IMG/VR virus record: IMGVR_UViG_3300025674_009214
Span: 1-46,751 of that record
Direction: 5' to 3' (one strand)
DNA from: a virus
DNA length: 46,751 bases
The position numbers were made by a program, and so were the translations under genes. The notes under the pieces are model-generated. The model was not told the origin of the DNA and made no database searches. It saw nothing but the letters and a program-made list of their open reading frames with translations. Below, one piece after another: positions 1-7,207 of this stretch (positions are counted from its first letter, which is position 1; every line of letters starts with the position of its first letter).

Positions 1-1491
1 TGTATAGGGTTGACTAAAGTGTTTGAATTGAGCTTTAGTCATTCCTCTACCATTATCATCAACAATCAAGTGACCATCTTTATGATAAATATGTACTTTT
101 TTGGTAGAACTATCATTATATTTTAACCCATTTCTAATTAAGTTATCTATAGCAGTACAGAATAAGGGTTCATTTACTTCTAATGATGGTAATTCATCTA
201 TTGTAACTTGAGATTTGTATGAAGTAGATGATAAATATTCCTCTAAAATTTTATTTAGGTCCAAAAATTCTTTCTCTAATACAGCATCTTTTTTAACTAA
301 ATTAGTAAATTCTTTCACTCCATTATAAACTCTTTGGGCGTGTTTAAGACCCTCTTCCAACATTTTCATTGGTGATTCCAAACGGAGTTCTTTTATTTTA
401 TCCCCTGTAATTCTTCTTTTTAATGATGATAATCCTCTTGGAATGTAAGTATTAATTCCGGAATGCATATCATGTCTTAATATTTTGGCTGCATGTTCTA
501 GATAAGCATTTTTTCTTTCTATTTCCTGTTTTTGGAGAACTGAATCTGTTATGTCAGTTACTACTTTTAATACTTTTTCTAATTTACCATTTTCATCCAT
601 AATAGGATTATAGGTACCTTGAATATAAACTGTGTCACCATTCTTTTTATATCTAACAAATTCTCCAGTTCTATATTTTCCATTTCTTAACGATTTCCAG
701 AAATTATCATATTCTTTAGATAATGTGGTTTTTTCATCTACAAATATAGAATGATGTTGATCTACAATTTCATCTAAAGAATAACCCATTAAATCCAAAA
801 AGTTTTGATTAGCTGTTATGATGTTACCATAAGGGAAGAATTCTATAACTGCATTTGATTTGTCAATAGCTGATATTACATTTTCTACTTCTTTGGATTT
901 CTTATCAACCATATCTAATGAATCCATTAATTCAGTGATGTCTTGACTTACAGAAAGAAAACCAATGTGTTTACCATTTTCATCAAATTCAGCCATCATC
1001 CAAGTATTAACTATATAACACCTTTGGTCTTTATGCATGTTAGTTACTACTTCTTGCCAGATTGATTTGTATTCAACTGTTGTTTGAATGGCGTTATCCC
1101 AAAACTCTTCATTATGTTTTTTAGTACAACCCAATGAATTAAATGGTTTTCCTAATAATTCATGTGGTTTATACCCTGATGTTCTGCAGTATAATTCATT
1201 TACGAAATTGATTTTACCATCAGCATCTGCTCTCAATACTAAACAGGAATCATCTAAAATATCTTGTAATGCTTTTCTATTTATTTTTTCTTTTCTATTA
1301 TTATTATAAACCTGCCACCCCAAATAGAAGAAAAAGGGCATGAATAAAATTACTGAAATATATTCAAATACATCTACTGATTGTGTATGAGTGATAATAT
1401 CAAATACTCCTAATGTCTTTACCACAAAGAAAGTAAGCATTATGAGAGTTGCTATTATTCCACAAAGAACTGTTTTGATATTGATTTTCAT
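1..1491 (-). CDS. Membrane PAS-PAS sensor histidine kinase (3' end outside window)
   Basis: Reading the minus strand from the ATG at 1491 gives 497 codons open to the window edge, with no stop. Two hydrophobic segments (about residues 7-27 and 43-59) suggest inner-membrane anchoring. Two PAS-like domains follow (about 72-190 and 202-320), each ending in the typical 'xDIT' linker (QDITE, TDITD). A HisKA-like helix carries the H-box LRHDMHSGI, with H340 the likely phosphorylated residue. The ATPase domain shows an N-box (DNLIRNGLKYN, 449-459) and a G1 box (DDNGRGM, 478-484). Kinases of this kind autophosphorylate on His and pass phosphate to a response regulator; none is visible here. The start overlaps the stop of the preceding virion-type gene by one base (TAATG), so it is probably translated from the same message. 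Family assignment is secure; the role in the phage is unknown. Confidence 0.9.
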   Translation of the reverse strand, partial: MKINIKTVLCGIIATLIMLTFFVVKTLGVFDIITHTQSVDVFEYISVILFMPFFFYLGWQVYNNNRKEKINRKALQDILDDSCLVLRADADGKINFVNELYCRTSGYKPHELLGKPFNSLGCTKKHNEEFWDNAIQTTVEYKSIWQEVVTNMHKDQRCYIVNTWMMAEFDENGKHIGFLSVSQDITELMDSLDMVDKKSKEVENVISAIDKSNAVIEFFPYGNIITANQNFLDLMGYSLDEIVDQHHSIFVDEKTTLSKEYDNFWKSLRNGKYRTGEFVRYKKNGDTVYIQGTYNPIMDENGKLEKVLKVVTDITDSVLQKQEIERKNAYLEHAAKILRHDMHSGINTYIPRGLSSLKRRITGDKIKELRLESPMKMLEEGLKHAQRVYNGVKEFTNLVKKDAVLEKEFLDLNKILEEYLSSTSYKSQVTIDELPSLEVNEPLFCTAIDNLIRNGLKYNDSSTKKVHIYHKDGHLIVDDNGRGMTKAQFKHFSQPYT

Positions 1492-3299
1492 TATGTGTAA
1501 GTTCCGGATACTAATGATGGTGTATAACCTTCAGTTGAGTTAATTACTTGACCTTTATTTAAGGTTATACCCATATTAAATGCAGTTAATCCAGTTGTTG
1601 TTTTTCCATCAACTATTGATGCACCTTTTGCACCTAATCCAATTACATATTGTTCGGATTTTGCGTTTAGAGTAATAGTAAAGGCTCCATTAAAGTATAC
1701 TGATGTTTCTCCTTTATTTATAATTGATGGGTAAATTTTACCGCTAACCTGCCAAGTAGTAGCACCGGTTTTTTCATCTAATGTTCCTTTGTCGACTTCT
1801 GCCCATTGTATGGCATTTTTAGCAGCTAATCCACCAATAGTGTTTTCTTCACCTCCACCTCCAGCAGGTTGATCTTCATATACTCCTGGTAGTGCTATAA
1901 TAATAATAGATTCTGTACTTCTATTAGTATAATTACCAGTAATAGGGTATGAACGTTTAGAATCAGCTGGTGCAGTGTAGGGAGCTTCTAAATTATTATC
2001 TATAACCCATACTTTATCACTTTTACTATACCATAAAAATGTTGATTCACCATTAATGGTTCCTGAGTAGGTTGGTAGTTCGTTAATTTTTGTTGATAGA
2101 GATCTTGTTAATTCTCCTTGAGCATACTTATTCTCACCATTTACTGTTACATAATCAACTGCTTCAGGATATAAATTACTTTGTGATTCTGATGATGGTT
2201 CTTCTTTGTTTGTAGTACCTTCAAATATGGTTCCTAAATTTTGATATTCTTCTGCTTCTTTTTGAACAATATCTTCAGACCTAGTTTTGATTTGTGTTGT
2301 TGTATAGGTTCCAGCATATAATGCAGTAACATCAGCTTTGATTTCTCTTTTAGCTAAACGGTTTTGAGCCATAATAGAAGTGACTCCAAACTCTTTATCC
2401 ATATTACTATCATTAACAATCTCCTTCACTCTAGATAATTGATTATCAAGAGCTTCTCTTATTGCTTGAGCATTAGTAGTTGATACATTACTATCTACTC
2501 GCATTAGAGTATTTTTAAAGGTATTTTTAGAGTTTTCATCCGTTGAAATAGATAGGAAATCATTATCTCTACAAAGGGATCCTATTTGAGAATAAAAACT
2601 TTCTTTAGCTTTATTTAATGTTTTACCACTAGCTGCCCTATGTGCTGCTTCTCCTGCTACTTCAGCTGCTGATTCTAGTGTGGTGGCTAATCCTACTACT
2701 TTAAGAAAATCGCCATCCCCAGCTGCTAAATCGATAAAGTTTTCTTTTTTAATTCTTTCTCGTTTAGAAGCAGGAATATTAATATCATATACTTTAGCTG
2801 CGAATTCAAAAAATTCGGCTGTTGCCTGATTTTCTGATTTACCTGTATCCATTATCTCTTTAATAGCAGTAGTAATAGGAGAGATAATAGTTGAACCCTT
2901 AGGTGCTTTTAAAGTACCTGTAAATGCTACACCTGTTACTGTATCAGTTCCTCCTGTTAGCTCTATATCTCCCGAAGGAATAAAATTAAATGTAAAGAAT
3001 CCGTTTGCATCTGTTGTGGTGGTTATTCCTTCAGCTACAGCTAAAACTGTTGCTCTGGCAATAGGTCCATCAATCCCCTGACCTGAAAAACCCCCAAAAG
3101 CTGGTCCATTTCCTGTGGAACCCGCACCTAGTTTTTTTATCATTTGGAGATAAAGATTTTCCTTTTCTCTCTTTTCAGCCTCAAATAAAGCTAATTCTCT
3201 TAAATATTTTTGTTTAGCTTCTTGGATTGAAAGGTTAATATTATCTGGTCTTTGTAGAAATATTTGCCAAGATCCGGGATTAGGTACACCTAGTAACAT
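1491..3299 (-). CDS. Large virion-type protein with carboxypeptidase-regulatory-like domain
   Basis: 602 residues with no signal peptide. After a charged helical N-terminus (about 25-55) comes a beta domain (about 77-140) of the type GPIARATVLAV...TTTTDANGFFTF...GGTDTVTG...GTLKAPKGSTIISPITT. I recognise this from adhesin-like and marine phage structural proteins, where it resembles carboxypeptidase regulatory-like domains. The middle is rich in Ala, Glu and Lys and probably helical. The C-terminal 120 residues are beta-rich and Gly/Thr-rich, ending VSGTYT. The likely role is a virion surface or tail-associated protein. An ATATTTATAA motif lies 14 bases upstream of the start. The stop overlaps the ATG of the histidine kinase gene. 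The exact virion position cannot be told from sequence alone. Confidence 0.65.
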   Translation of the reverse strand: MLLGVPNPGSWQIFLQRPDNINLSIQEAKQKYLRELALFEAEKREKENLYLQMIKKLGAGSTGNGPAFGGFSGQGIDGPIARATVLAVAEGITTTTDANGFFTFNFIPSGDIELTGGTDTVTGVAFTGTLKAPKGSTIISPITTAIKEIMDTGKSENQATAEFFEFAAKVYDINIPASKRERIKKENFIDLAAGDGDFLKVVGLATTLESAAEVAGEAAHRAASGKTLNKAKESFYSQIGSLCRDNDFLSISTDENSKNTFKNTLMRVDSNVSTTNAQAIREALDNQLSRVKEIVNDSNMDKEFGVTSIMAQNRLAKREIKADVTALYAGTYTTTQIKTRSEDIVQKEAEEYQNLGTIFEGTTNKEEPSSESQSNLYPEAVDYVTVNGENKYAQGELTRSLSTKINELPTYSGTINGESTFLWYSKSDKVWVIDNNLEAPYTAPADSKRSYPITGNYTNRSTESIIIIALPGVYEDQPAGGGGEENTIGGLAAKNAIQWAEVDKGTLDEKTGATTWQVSGKIYPSIINKGETSVYFNGAFTITLNAKSEQYVIGLGAKGASIVDGKTTTGLTAFNMGITLNKGQVINSTEGYTPSLVSGTYT

Positions 3300-3312
3300 T
3301 TATTATTTTTGT

Positions 3313-3322
3313 TTATAAATAT
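3313..3322 (-). promoter_or_regulatory. Candidate late-type promoter element ATATTTATAA
   Basis: On the minus strand ATATTTATAA lies 14 bases before the ATG at 3299. The same core with A or G at position 9 (ATATTTATRA) precedes the starts at 11211, 12448 and 15506 at 13-19 bases. A late-gene role is inferred from position and the genes served. Confidence 0.4.
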
Positions 3323-4012
3323 TTAACTTTTTACAAGATATCTATTTTTCTTTCTAATTAAAGTAATAGAATCAGAATAAAGAGAGTCACCTTCCATGTC
3401 CATAATTTCGTTAGGATTAAATTGCGCTCCTAAAAATCTAGTTTCAAAATGTAAATGAGGTCCTAATGAATTTCCTGTACTACCTATTCTACCAATAGGT
3501 GTACCATTTGTAACGGTATCTCCTTCTTCTACTAATAATTCTCTAAAATGAGCATAGTAAGTTTCAATACCATTAAAGTGTCTAATAATAACTAAGTTTC
3601 CATATCCACCATTATATCCATAGCGGGACCATCTTACTACTCCATCAAAAGCTGATCTAGCAGTATCTCTATTATTGTATCCAATATCTAGAGCACCATG
3701 CCAACCTTGACGTCTATAACCATAACCACTTGTAACTTTACCTCCTACAGGAAAAGTAAATTCACCTGTATCTAAAACTAAAACTAAATTTACTGTATCA
3801 GGATATCCCTTATAAGGTTTAAAGTGCATATAACTAAGATCTCCTCCTTCATATAGCGTGTCAGCTTTTAAAGTGTCGGGAATTATGGGTAAAGCTTCAT
3901 CTTGAATTTGTATTGGAACTAGTTCTGGTATTGGGTGTTGATTAGTATATGTTTTTTGCATGAACATAAAACTAATTGCCAACAATAGCATTGCTAAATA
4001 ATATTTTTTCAT
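3323..4012 (-). CDS. Exported M23 (LytM-type) zinc peptidase
   Basis: I take the ATG at 4012 rather than the upstream TTG at 4084, because the protein then begins with a signal peptide or anchor (MKKYYLAMLLLAISFMF). The M23 domain occupies the C-terminal two thirds. The zinc ligands are visible as H-x3-D in GWHGALDIG and H-x-H in GPHLHFETR, with a further His in TYYAHF. M23 enzymes cut peptide cross-links of peptidoglycan from the outer face of the wall. With the lytic transglycosylase at 5970-6401 it gives two complementary wall activities in one gene run. It could act in lysis, or as a virion-borne entry enzyme if the N-terminus is processed. Family assignment is firm. Confidence 0.92.
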   Translation of the reverse strand: MKKYYLAMLLLAISFMFMQKTYTNQHPIPELVPIQIQDEALPIIPDTLKADTLYEGGDLSYMHFKPYKGYPDTVNLVLVLDTGEFTFPVGGKVTSGYGYRRQGWHGALDIGYNNRDTARSAFDGVVRWSRYGYNGGYGNLVIIRHFNGIETYYAHFRELLVEEGDTVTNGTPIGRIGSTGNSLGPHLHFETRFLGAQFNPNEIMDMEGDSLYSDSITLIRKKNRYLVKS

Positions 4013-4128
4013 AATAAATATTTGGTTGAAAAATATGGCTAGATTAAGCCTCGATATGTAATCGTTGGAAATACATATGAACAAAGTGTTGTAAAATATA
4101 ACTTGGAACTAATTGAACTACCGAGTCA

Positions 4129-4425
4129 TTAGTAGGTCTCCCATGAATTCTTTACCCTAAAAACAAGTTTATCAGCTTGATATGCATAGTCTACCCAATA
4201 TACTTTATATTTAGCTTGATAAGCGTAATCACACCAATACCAATGATGTCTTTGTTCACTAGCTTGATATCGATAATCAGCTACCCAATATTTAATATCA
4301 GCTTGCCAAGCATAATCTACTTCATACACTAAAATATCTGCTTGGTAAGCATAGTCTACCTCAAACATCAATTGTGAAAAACCTGTAATAGGTAAGAATA
4401 ATAAAATAAATAAGAATTTTTTCAT
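4129..4425 (-). CDS. Secreted DUF6150-like repeat protein
   Basis: 98 residues. It starts with a clean signal peptide (MKKFLFILLFLPITGFSQ, cut probably before or at Gln18). The rest is five copies of a 12-16 residue repeat built on V-D-Y-A-Y-Q-A-D (VDYAYQAD, VDYAWQAD, VADYRYQAS, WCDYAYQAK, WVDYAYQAD), alternating with aromatic/aliphatic strands such as KVYW or KLVF. This matches my memory of the small DUF6150-type proteins common in Bacteroidota; their function is unknown to me. It sits between the M23 peptidase and a lipoprotein, so an envelope role is likely. The repeat pattern is seen directly; the family name is recalled. Confidence 0.75.
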   Translation of the reverse strand: MKKFLFILLFLPITGFSQLMFEVDYAYQADILVYEVDYAWQADIKYWVADYRYQASEQRHHWYWCDYAYQAKYKVYWVDYAYQADKLVFRVKNSWETY

Positions 4426-4428
4426 TTA

Positions 4429-5082
4429 TTAATTATTAGGTTTACTTGGGATTGGGGTTCCTACTGGGTATGGAGCATTTTCTTTAGCTGCTGTTACTGA
4501 TGTTTGTCCATCTTTAGTGGGATGGGGTTTCCGGAGTGGAACAGCCATATGATTAAGAGGCCCATAACATTTAGATAAGATAATACCATTATCAAGTGTA
4601 TCAATTATTTCACAAGGCATTTGAAACATATCACTCTCACTAGTAATCGGAGAACTTAAGTCTATAGTAAATTCACGATTTGATGGAGGTAATAATTCCC
4701 ATTGATCCGTGTCCGGATTAAATTGAGGTATTGTATCTGAATCTGAAAAATACCAAAACAAAGACCATACAGTTTCTTTTGTTCCGTCTGGGGTCTGGAA
4801 ATTGTCTTTAGCATTAAATTCTCCTAAAGAACCTTCACCATACATTGCTAAACTAGAAATAGAAGGTCCTTCCAGTACAGGACAAATAGCACACCCCTCA
4901 TCAAACTCCTTGCCTTGGATAGTTATTTTTTTCCCTGTAGGTACTGCACTCGATGCTCCACAAAACGCAAACTTACCATGGTGAATCCTTAATATTTTTT
5001 TAGGGTGTTCTGTTTGACAACCAAACAATAATAAAGTTATAATAAATAATACTGATTTTTTCATTTTAATTGATTTTTTCAT
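4429..5082 (-). CDS. Predicted lipoprotein, function unknown
   Basis: The open frame reaches 5139, but that would run into the tRNA at 5111-5181, so the start must lie lower. Two ATGs 18 bases apart, at 5082 and 5064, each have the same upstream context because of a perfect 18-bp tandem duplication. Either gives a lipoprotein signal ending in the lipobox LLLFGC, so the mature protein probably begins at that Cys and is membrane-anchored. The mature part (about 195 residues) has five further Cys, including a C-A-I-C pair, and a Pro-rich tail ending in PSKPNN. I recognise no domain. The neighbours are all exported or wall-active. Confidence 0.7.
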   Translation of the reverse strand: MKKSIKMKKSVLFIITLLLFGCQTEHPKKILRIHHGKFAFCGASSAVPTGKKITIQGKEFDEGCAICPVLEGPSISSLAMYGEGSLGEFNAKDNFQTPDGTKETVWSLFWYFSDSDTIPQFNPDTDQWELLPPSNREFTIDLSSPITSESDMFQMPCEIIDTLDNGIILSKCYGPLNHMAVPLRKPHPTKDGQTSVTAAKENAPYPVGTPIPSKPNN

Positions 5083-5088
5083 TTTAAT
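5053..5088 (-). repeat. Perfect 18-bp tandem duplication at a start codon
   Basis: Two adjacent identical 18-base units (5053-5070 and 5071-5088), each containing ATTAAAATGAAAAAATC on the minus strand. It duplicates the start codon, its upstream context and the first four codons (MKKS) of the lipoprotein gene, giving two equivalent in-frame starts. Confidence 0.95.
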
Positions 5089-5110
5089 ATTTTTAGTTTT
5101 AAATATTAGT

Positions 5111-5181
5111 ACTCCCAGGAGGAATCGAACCTCCATCAAAGCTTTAGAAGAGCCTCGTTTTATCCGTTAAACTATGGGAGC
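5111..5181 (-). tRNA. tRNA-Arg (anticodon UCU)
   Basis: A 71-base cloverleaf folds by eye on the minus strand. It has a 7-bp acceptor stem (GCTCCCA with TGGGAGT, one G-U), a 4-bp D stem (GTTT/AAAC), an anticodon stem AGGCT/AGCTT with loop CTTCTAA, a 4-base variable loop, and a T arm GGAGG-TTCGATT-CCTCC. Anticodon UCU reads AGA (and AGG by wobble), an Arg codon favoured in AT-rich genomes. CCA is not encoded. It lies within the run of exported proteins and excludes the longer start of the lipoprotein gene. Confidence 0.93.
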
Positions 5182-5190
5182 ATGAGTTAA

Positions 5191-5541
5191 TTATCTTTTT
5201 CCTCCATCATAGACTTTAGCATGACCTTCTGTAATTAACATTTCGTTTATACTCCAACCATCTTTCTGTAGGAATATTTCTCCTAAGCATCTACCATATT
5301 TACCTACACCATGAGAAACTAGAATAAAATTATTATCGTTAGACTCTAATTGGTCAATTAAGTATTGTTTAGCAGCCAATCCTTTCTTTTTTTCTTCAAG
5401 ATTTCTGGTACGGGATTCCCAAGCATCTAATCCATGAAGTCTAATACGGACTTTTTTCCAAGTATCAAATCCTAAATCTACTAGAGCATCAACAGTATCT
5501 CCATCTACTACTCTATCTACTTTTGCGTTGTATGTATACAT
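5191..5541 (-). CDS. Staphylococcal-nuclease-like (SNase/thermonuclease) protein
   Basis: 116 residues covering one SNase fold. The family motifs are in order: VDGDT near residue 13-17, the catalytic-region block VRIRLHGLDAWESR (about 31-44) with Arg, Asp and Glu, and a later GKYGRCLGEIF with a conserved Arg. Such enzymes cut DNA and RNA with calcium. There is no signal peptide, unlike the genes on both sides. Its ATG overlaps the stop of the upstream gene (TAATG), so it is co-translated with an exported protein. A host nucleic-acid degradation or recycling role is plausible but inferred. Confidence 0.88.
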   Translation of the reverse strand: MYTYNAKVDRVVDGDTVDALVDLGFDTWKKVRIRLHGLDAWESRTRNLEEKKKGLAAKQYLIDQLESNDNNFILVSHGVGKYGRCLGEIFLQKDGWSINEMLITEGHAKVYDGGKR

Positions 5542-5960
5542 TATTTAGGTCCTATATAAGTTAAGTTACGTAATCGATAAATATTCTTAAATCGATTCCA
5601 TTCAGGAATCCATTCTATACAAAAATTAACCATACCTGCATCATAGAAAACATAAACGGCGCTTCCTGGTTCATCAGGAGATTCTAAAGCATAGATATCA
5701 GCTCTAGATTCAGCATCATATTGTAAAAATGTAACATCCATGACATTACTGGTTTGTTCTATGTAATCATAAATTACAATATTATCATGATAAAATGAAA
5801 CTTTAAGATCTACTGGTCTAGTTTCTTCTATAACATAATATTCATCTGAATATTTTACTGGGTCTAAGATTTCCATTGTTTTACAAGTGAAATCAAAACC
5901 TGTTAGTGATTGAGATATTGCTACTAACGGAGCAAATAATAATAAAAATAGTAAACGCAT
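5541..5960 (-). CDS. Secreted protein of unknown function
   Basis: 139 residues with an N-terminal signal peptide (MRLLFLLLFAPLVAISQ, cleavage likely near the SQ). The mature part is acidic and strand-rich (IYDYIEQTSNVMDVTFLQYD, then AVYVFYDAGMVNFCIEW), suggesting a small beta domain. I do not recognise a family. It lies 9 bases after the lytic transglycosylase and is coupled to the SNase-like gene downstream. Export to the periplasm or cell surface is the only supported statement. Confidence 0.6.
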   Translation of the reverse strand: MRLLFLLLFAPLVAISQSLTGFDFTCKTMEILDPVKYSDEYYVIEETRPVDLKVSFYHDNIVIYDYIEQTSNVMDVTFLQYDAESRADIYALESPDEPGSAVYVFYDAGMVNFCIEWIPEWNRFKNIYRLRNLTYIGPK

Positions 5961-5969
5961 TATAATAAT

Positions 5970-6401
5970 TTAGTGGTAATATGCTAATAGATTAAGTTCT
6001 TTTTTTACTTTATTCCAATAACATTTAGTATTGTGATGGCTACTACCAGATGGTCCTCCATTCCAGCATCGAGCTATTGTCTCCCAGTCTGAATCAGAAT
6101 GATAGTATTCTCTCCAGATATGAAACATTTCAATTGATTTCTTTACACTAAGACGATCAGTATAAACATATCGTACATCGTTTCCATTTTTTTCTTGGAT
6201 ACGATTAACTTCTCTAACCATAATAGGCCATATCTGCAGCACTCCAACTGCCCAACCTCGATCTCCTTTAGCGGTAGAATCTCCTCTTGATTCAACTTGA
6301 ATAATTGCTTCTACTAAGCAGTCAATAGGCATATCTTCATATTGTGCTTGAGATACGCTTAAAGATAAAAGCAGTGGGATAGTTAATAATAATTTTTTCA
6401 T
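5970..6401 (-). CDS. Exported lytic transglycosylase-like (SLT/lysozyme fold) protein
   Basis: 143 residues starting with a signal peptide (MKKLLLTIPLLLSLSVSQAQ). The domain begins DCLVEAIIQVESRGD, where the Glu is the likely catalytic acid, followed by RGWAVGVLQIWP and later IARCWNGGPSG, the typical SLT-type G-x-LQI and A-x-x-WNGG motifs. These enzymes cleave the glycan strand of peptidoglycan. It is the first gene after a well-formed host-type promoter (6415-6446) and heads the run of exported proteins. It is likely a lysis or wall-remodelling enzyme acting in the periplasm. Confidence 0.85.
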   Translation of the reverse strand: MKKLLLTIPLLLSLSVSQAQYEDMPIDCLVEAIIQVESRGDSTAKGDRGWAVGVLQIWPIMVREVNRIQEKNGNDVRYVYTDRLSVKKSIEMFHIWREYYHSDSDWETIARCWNGGPSGSSHHNTKCYWNKVKKELNLLAYYH

Positions 6402-6414
6402 AACGTGATTTATT

Positions 6415-6446
6415 TAAATATACAAAACAATTTTAAAATAACCAAA
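6415..6446 (-). promoter_or_regulatory. Host-type promoter (TTTGG-N19-TATATTTA)
   Basis: The minus strand has TTTGG at 6442-6446, exactly 19 bases, then TATATTTA at 6415-6422, 14 bases before the ATG at 6401. This resembles the Bacteroidota primary sigma consensus (TTTG, 19-21 bases, TAnnTTTG). The same arrangement occurs before the genes at 13946, 36374 and 41235. Confidence 0.7.
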
Positions 6447-6464
6447 TTTACCTTGGTTTTCTCC

Positions 6465-6701
6465 CTATAATGGGTTTAAGTATGTGTTTAAGGATTGTAC
6501 TCCTGTAAAGCGTTTAACTTCTCTTCCGTCTTTAACTAATACAACTGTAGGAACACTTCTAACTCCATAGTCAGAAACTGTTTGAGCATCTGTATCAACA
6601 TCAATTTTAGTTACGGGAATAGTTTTACTTACTTGTTCCATTACAGGTTTCAGTGTTTGACACGGTTGACACCAACTTGCTGTGAAAAGTAGATATTTCA
6701 T
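6465..6701 (-). CDS. Small thioredoxin-like protein
   Basis: 78 residues, a minimal thioredoxin fold starting at the first strand. The redox motif is W-C-Q-P-C (residues 10-14), then IDVDTDAQTVSDYGVRSVPTVVLVKDG with the conserved cis-Pro after SV. Typical thioredoxins are about 105 residues; this one lacks the first helix and strand. Its ATG overlaps the stop of the preceding small gene by four bases (ATGA). Phage thioredoxins or glutaredoxins usually serve ribonucleotide reductase; no such enzyme is in this window. No signal peptide, so it is cytoplasmic. Confidence 0.9.
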   Translation of the reverse strand: MKYLLFTASWCQPCQTLKPVMEQVSKTIPVTKIDVDTDAQTVSDYGVRSVPTVVLVKDGREVKRFTGVQSLNTYLNPL

Positions 6702-6901
6702 ATTTCTGTTTCTTTAATTAATTCATTTCCTTTTTCTCTCAGTAAATACCCTGTATGATCTATTCCTAAAGGTTTAGCTTCAGACCAATCACTTGAATAT
6801 TGAAATTTTCCTCTTTTAATACCTGTAAATACTTCTCCGTTTTGATTCATAACTACATAAAGTTCCGGAGCTACATATTTACGGTACTTTCGTTTTTTCA
6901 T
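6698..6901 (-). CDS. Small basic protein, function unknown
   Basis: 67 residues with a Lys/Arg-rich start (MKKRKYRKYVAPELYVVM) and two short strands (LYVVMNQNGEVFTGI and GYLLREKGNELI). I recognise no family. It is translationally coupled to thioredoxin (ATGA overlap), which supports it being a real gene. No ATATTTATRA or TATATTTA element stands directly before it. Confidence 0.5.
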   Translation of the reverse strand: MKKRKYRKYVAPELYVVMNQNGEVFTGIKRGKFQYSSDWSEAKPLGIDHTGYLLREKGNELIKETEI

Positions 6902-6921
6902 TCCTTGAATATAATAAAAGA

Positions 6922-6934
6922 GGTTATGGTAACC
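6922..6934 (-). terminator. Weak hairpin, possible terminator of the fibre operon
   Basis: On the minus strand GGTTA-CCA-TAACC forms a 5-bp stem with a 3-base loop, followed by TCTTTTATTATATT. It lies between the stop of the gene at 6959 and the start at 6901. The stem is short and the T tract impure, so it is only a candidate. Confidence 0.25.
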
Positions 6935-6958
6935 AAATATTTATCTGATTTTGTTTTG

Positions 6959-7207
6959 TTAATTTGGTACATTTACAAACCAATCTGGACCAGCTAAAAT
7001 ATTTAATATTTCACTATGTGTATATGGTCCTTGTTTAGTAGTTAAAGCAATTACAGACGAAGGCATATCGCCTTCATACTTAACATATGTTTTAGTGCCA
7101 TCAGCAGTTTTTTGAACAGTATTCACAGATGTAATTAATACCTGATCGAAGTCTATAGTACTAAGTTCGCTTGTATTAAATACGACATATTTTCTAGTAT
7201 TACTCAT
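6959..7207 (-). CDS. Small protein coupled to LamG protein, unknown
   Basis: 82 residues with the pattern KYVVFNTSEL...FDQVLITS...TKTYVKYEGDMPSSVIALTTKQGPYTHSEILNILAGPDWF. No domain is recognised. Its start overlaps the stop of the LamG-domain gene (ATGA), so it is expressed with the fibre genes. A structural accessory or fibre-chaperone role is possible but not shown by the sequence. Confidence 0.55.
   Translation of the reverse strand: MSNTRKYVVFNTSELSTIDFDQVLITSVNTVQKTADGTKTYVKYEGDMPSSVIALTTKQGPYTHSEILNILAGPDWFVNVPN

Noticed and set aside
1088-1309. 73-residue plus-strand frame with a hydrophobic end
   Set aside because: It lies opposite the PAS part of the histidine kinase, which reads cleanly on the minus strand for 497 codons.
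3314-3321. T4-type late promoter TATAAATA on the plus strand
   Set aside because: No gene follows on the plus strand. The motif is the reverse of ATATTTATA, which I interpret on the minus strand.
4013-4084. Longer N-terminus of the M23 peptidase
   Set aside because: It needs a TTG start and places 24 residues ahead of a normal signal peptide; ATG 4012 is better.
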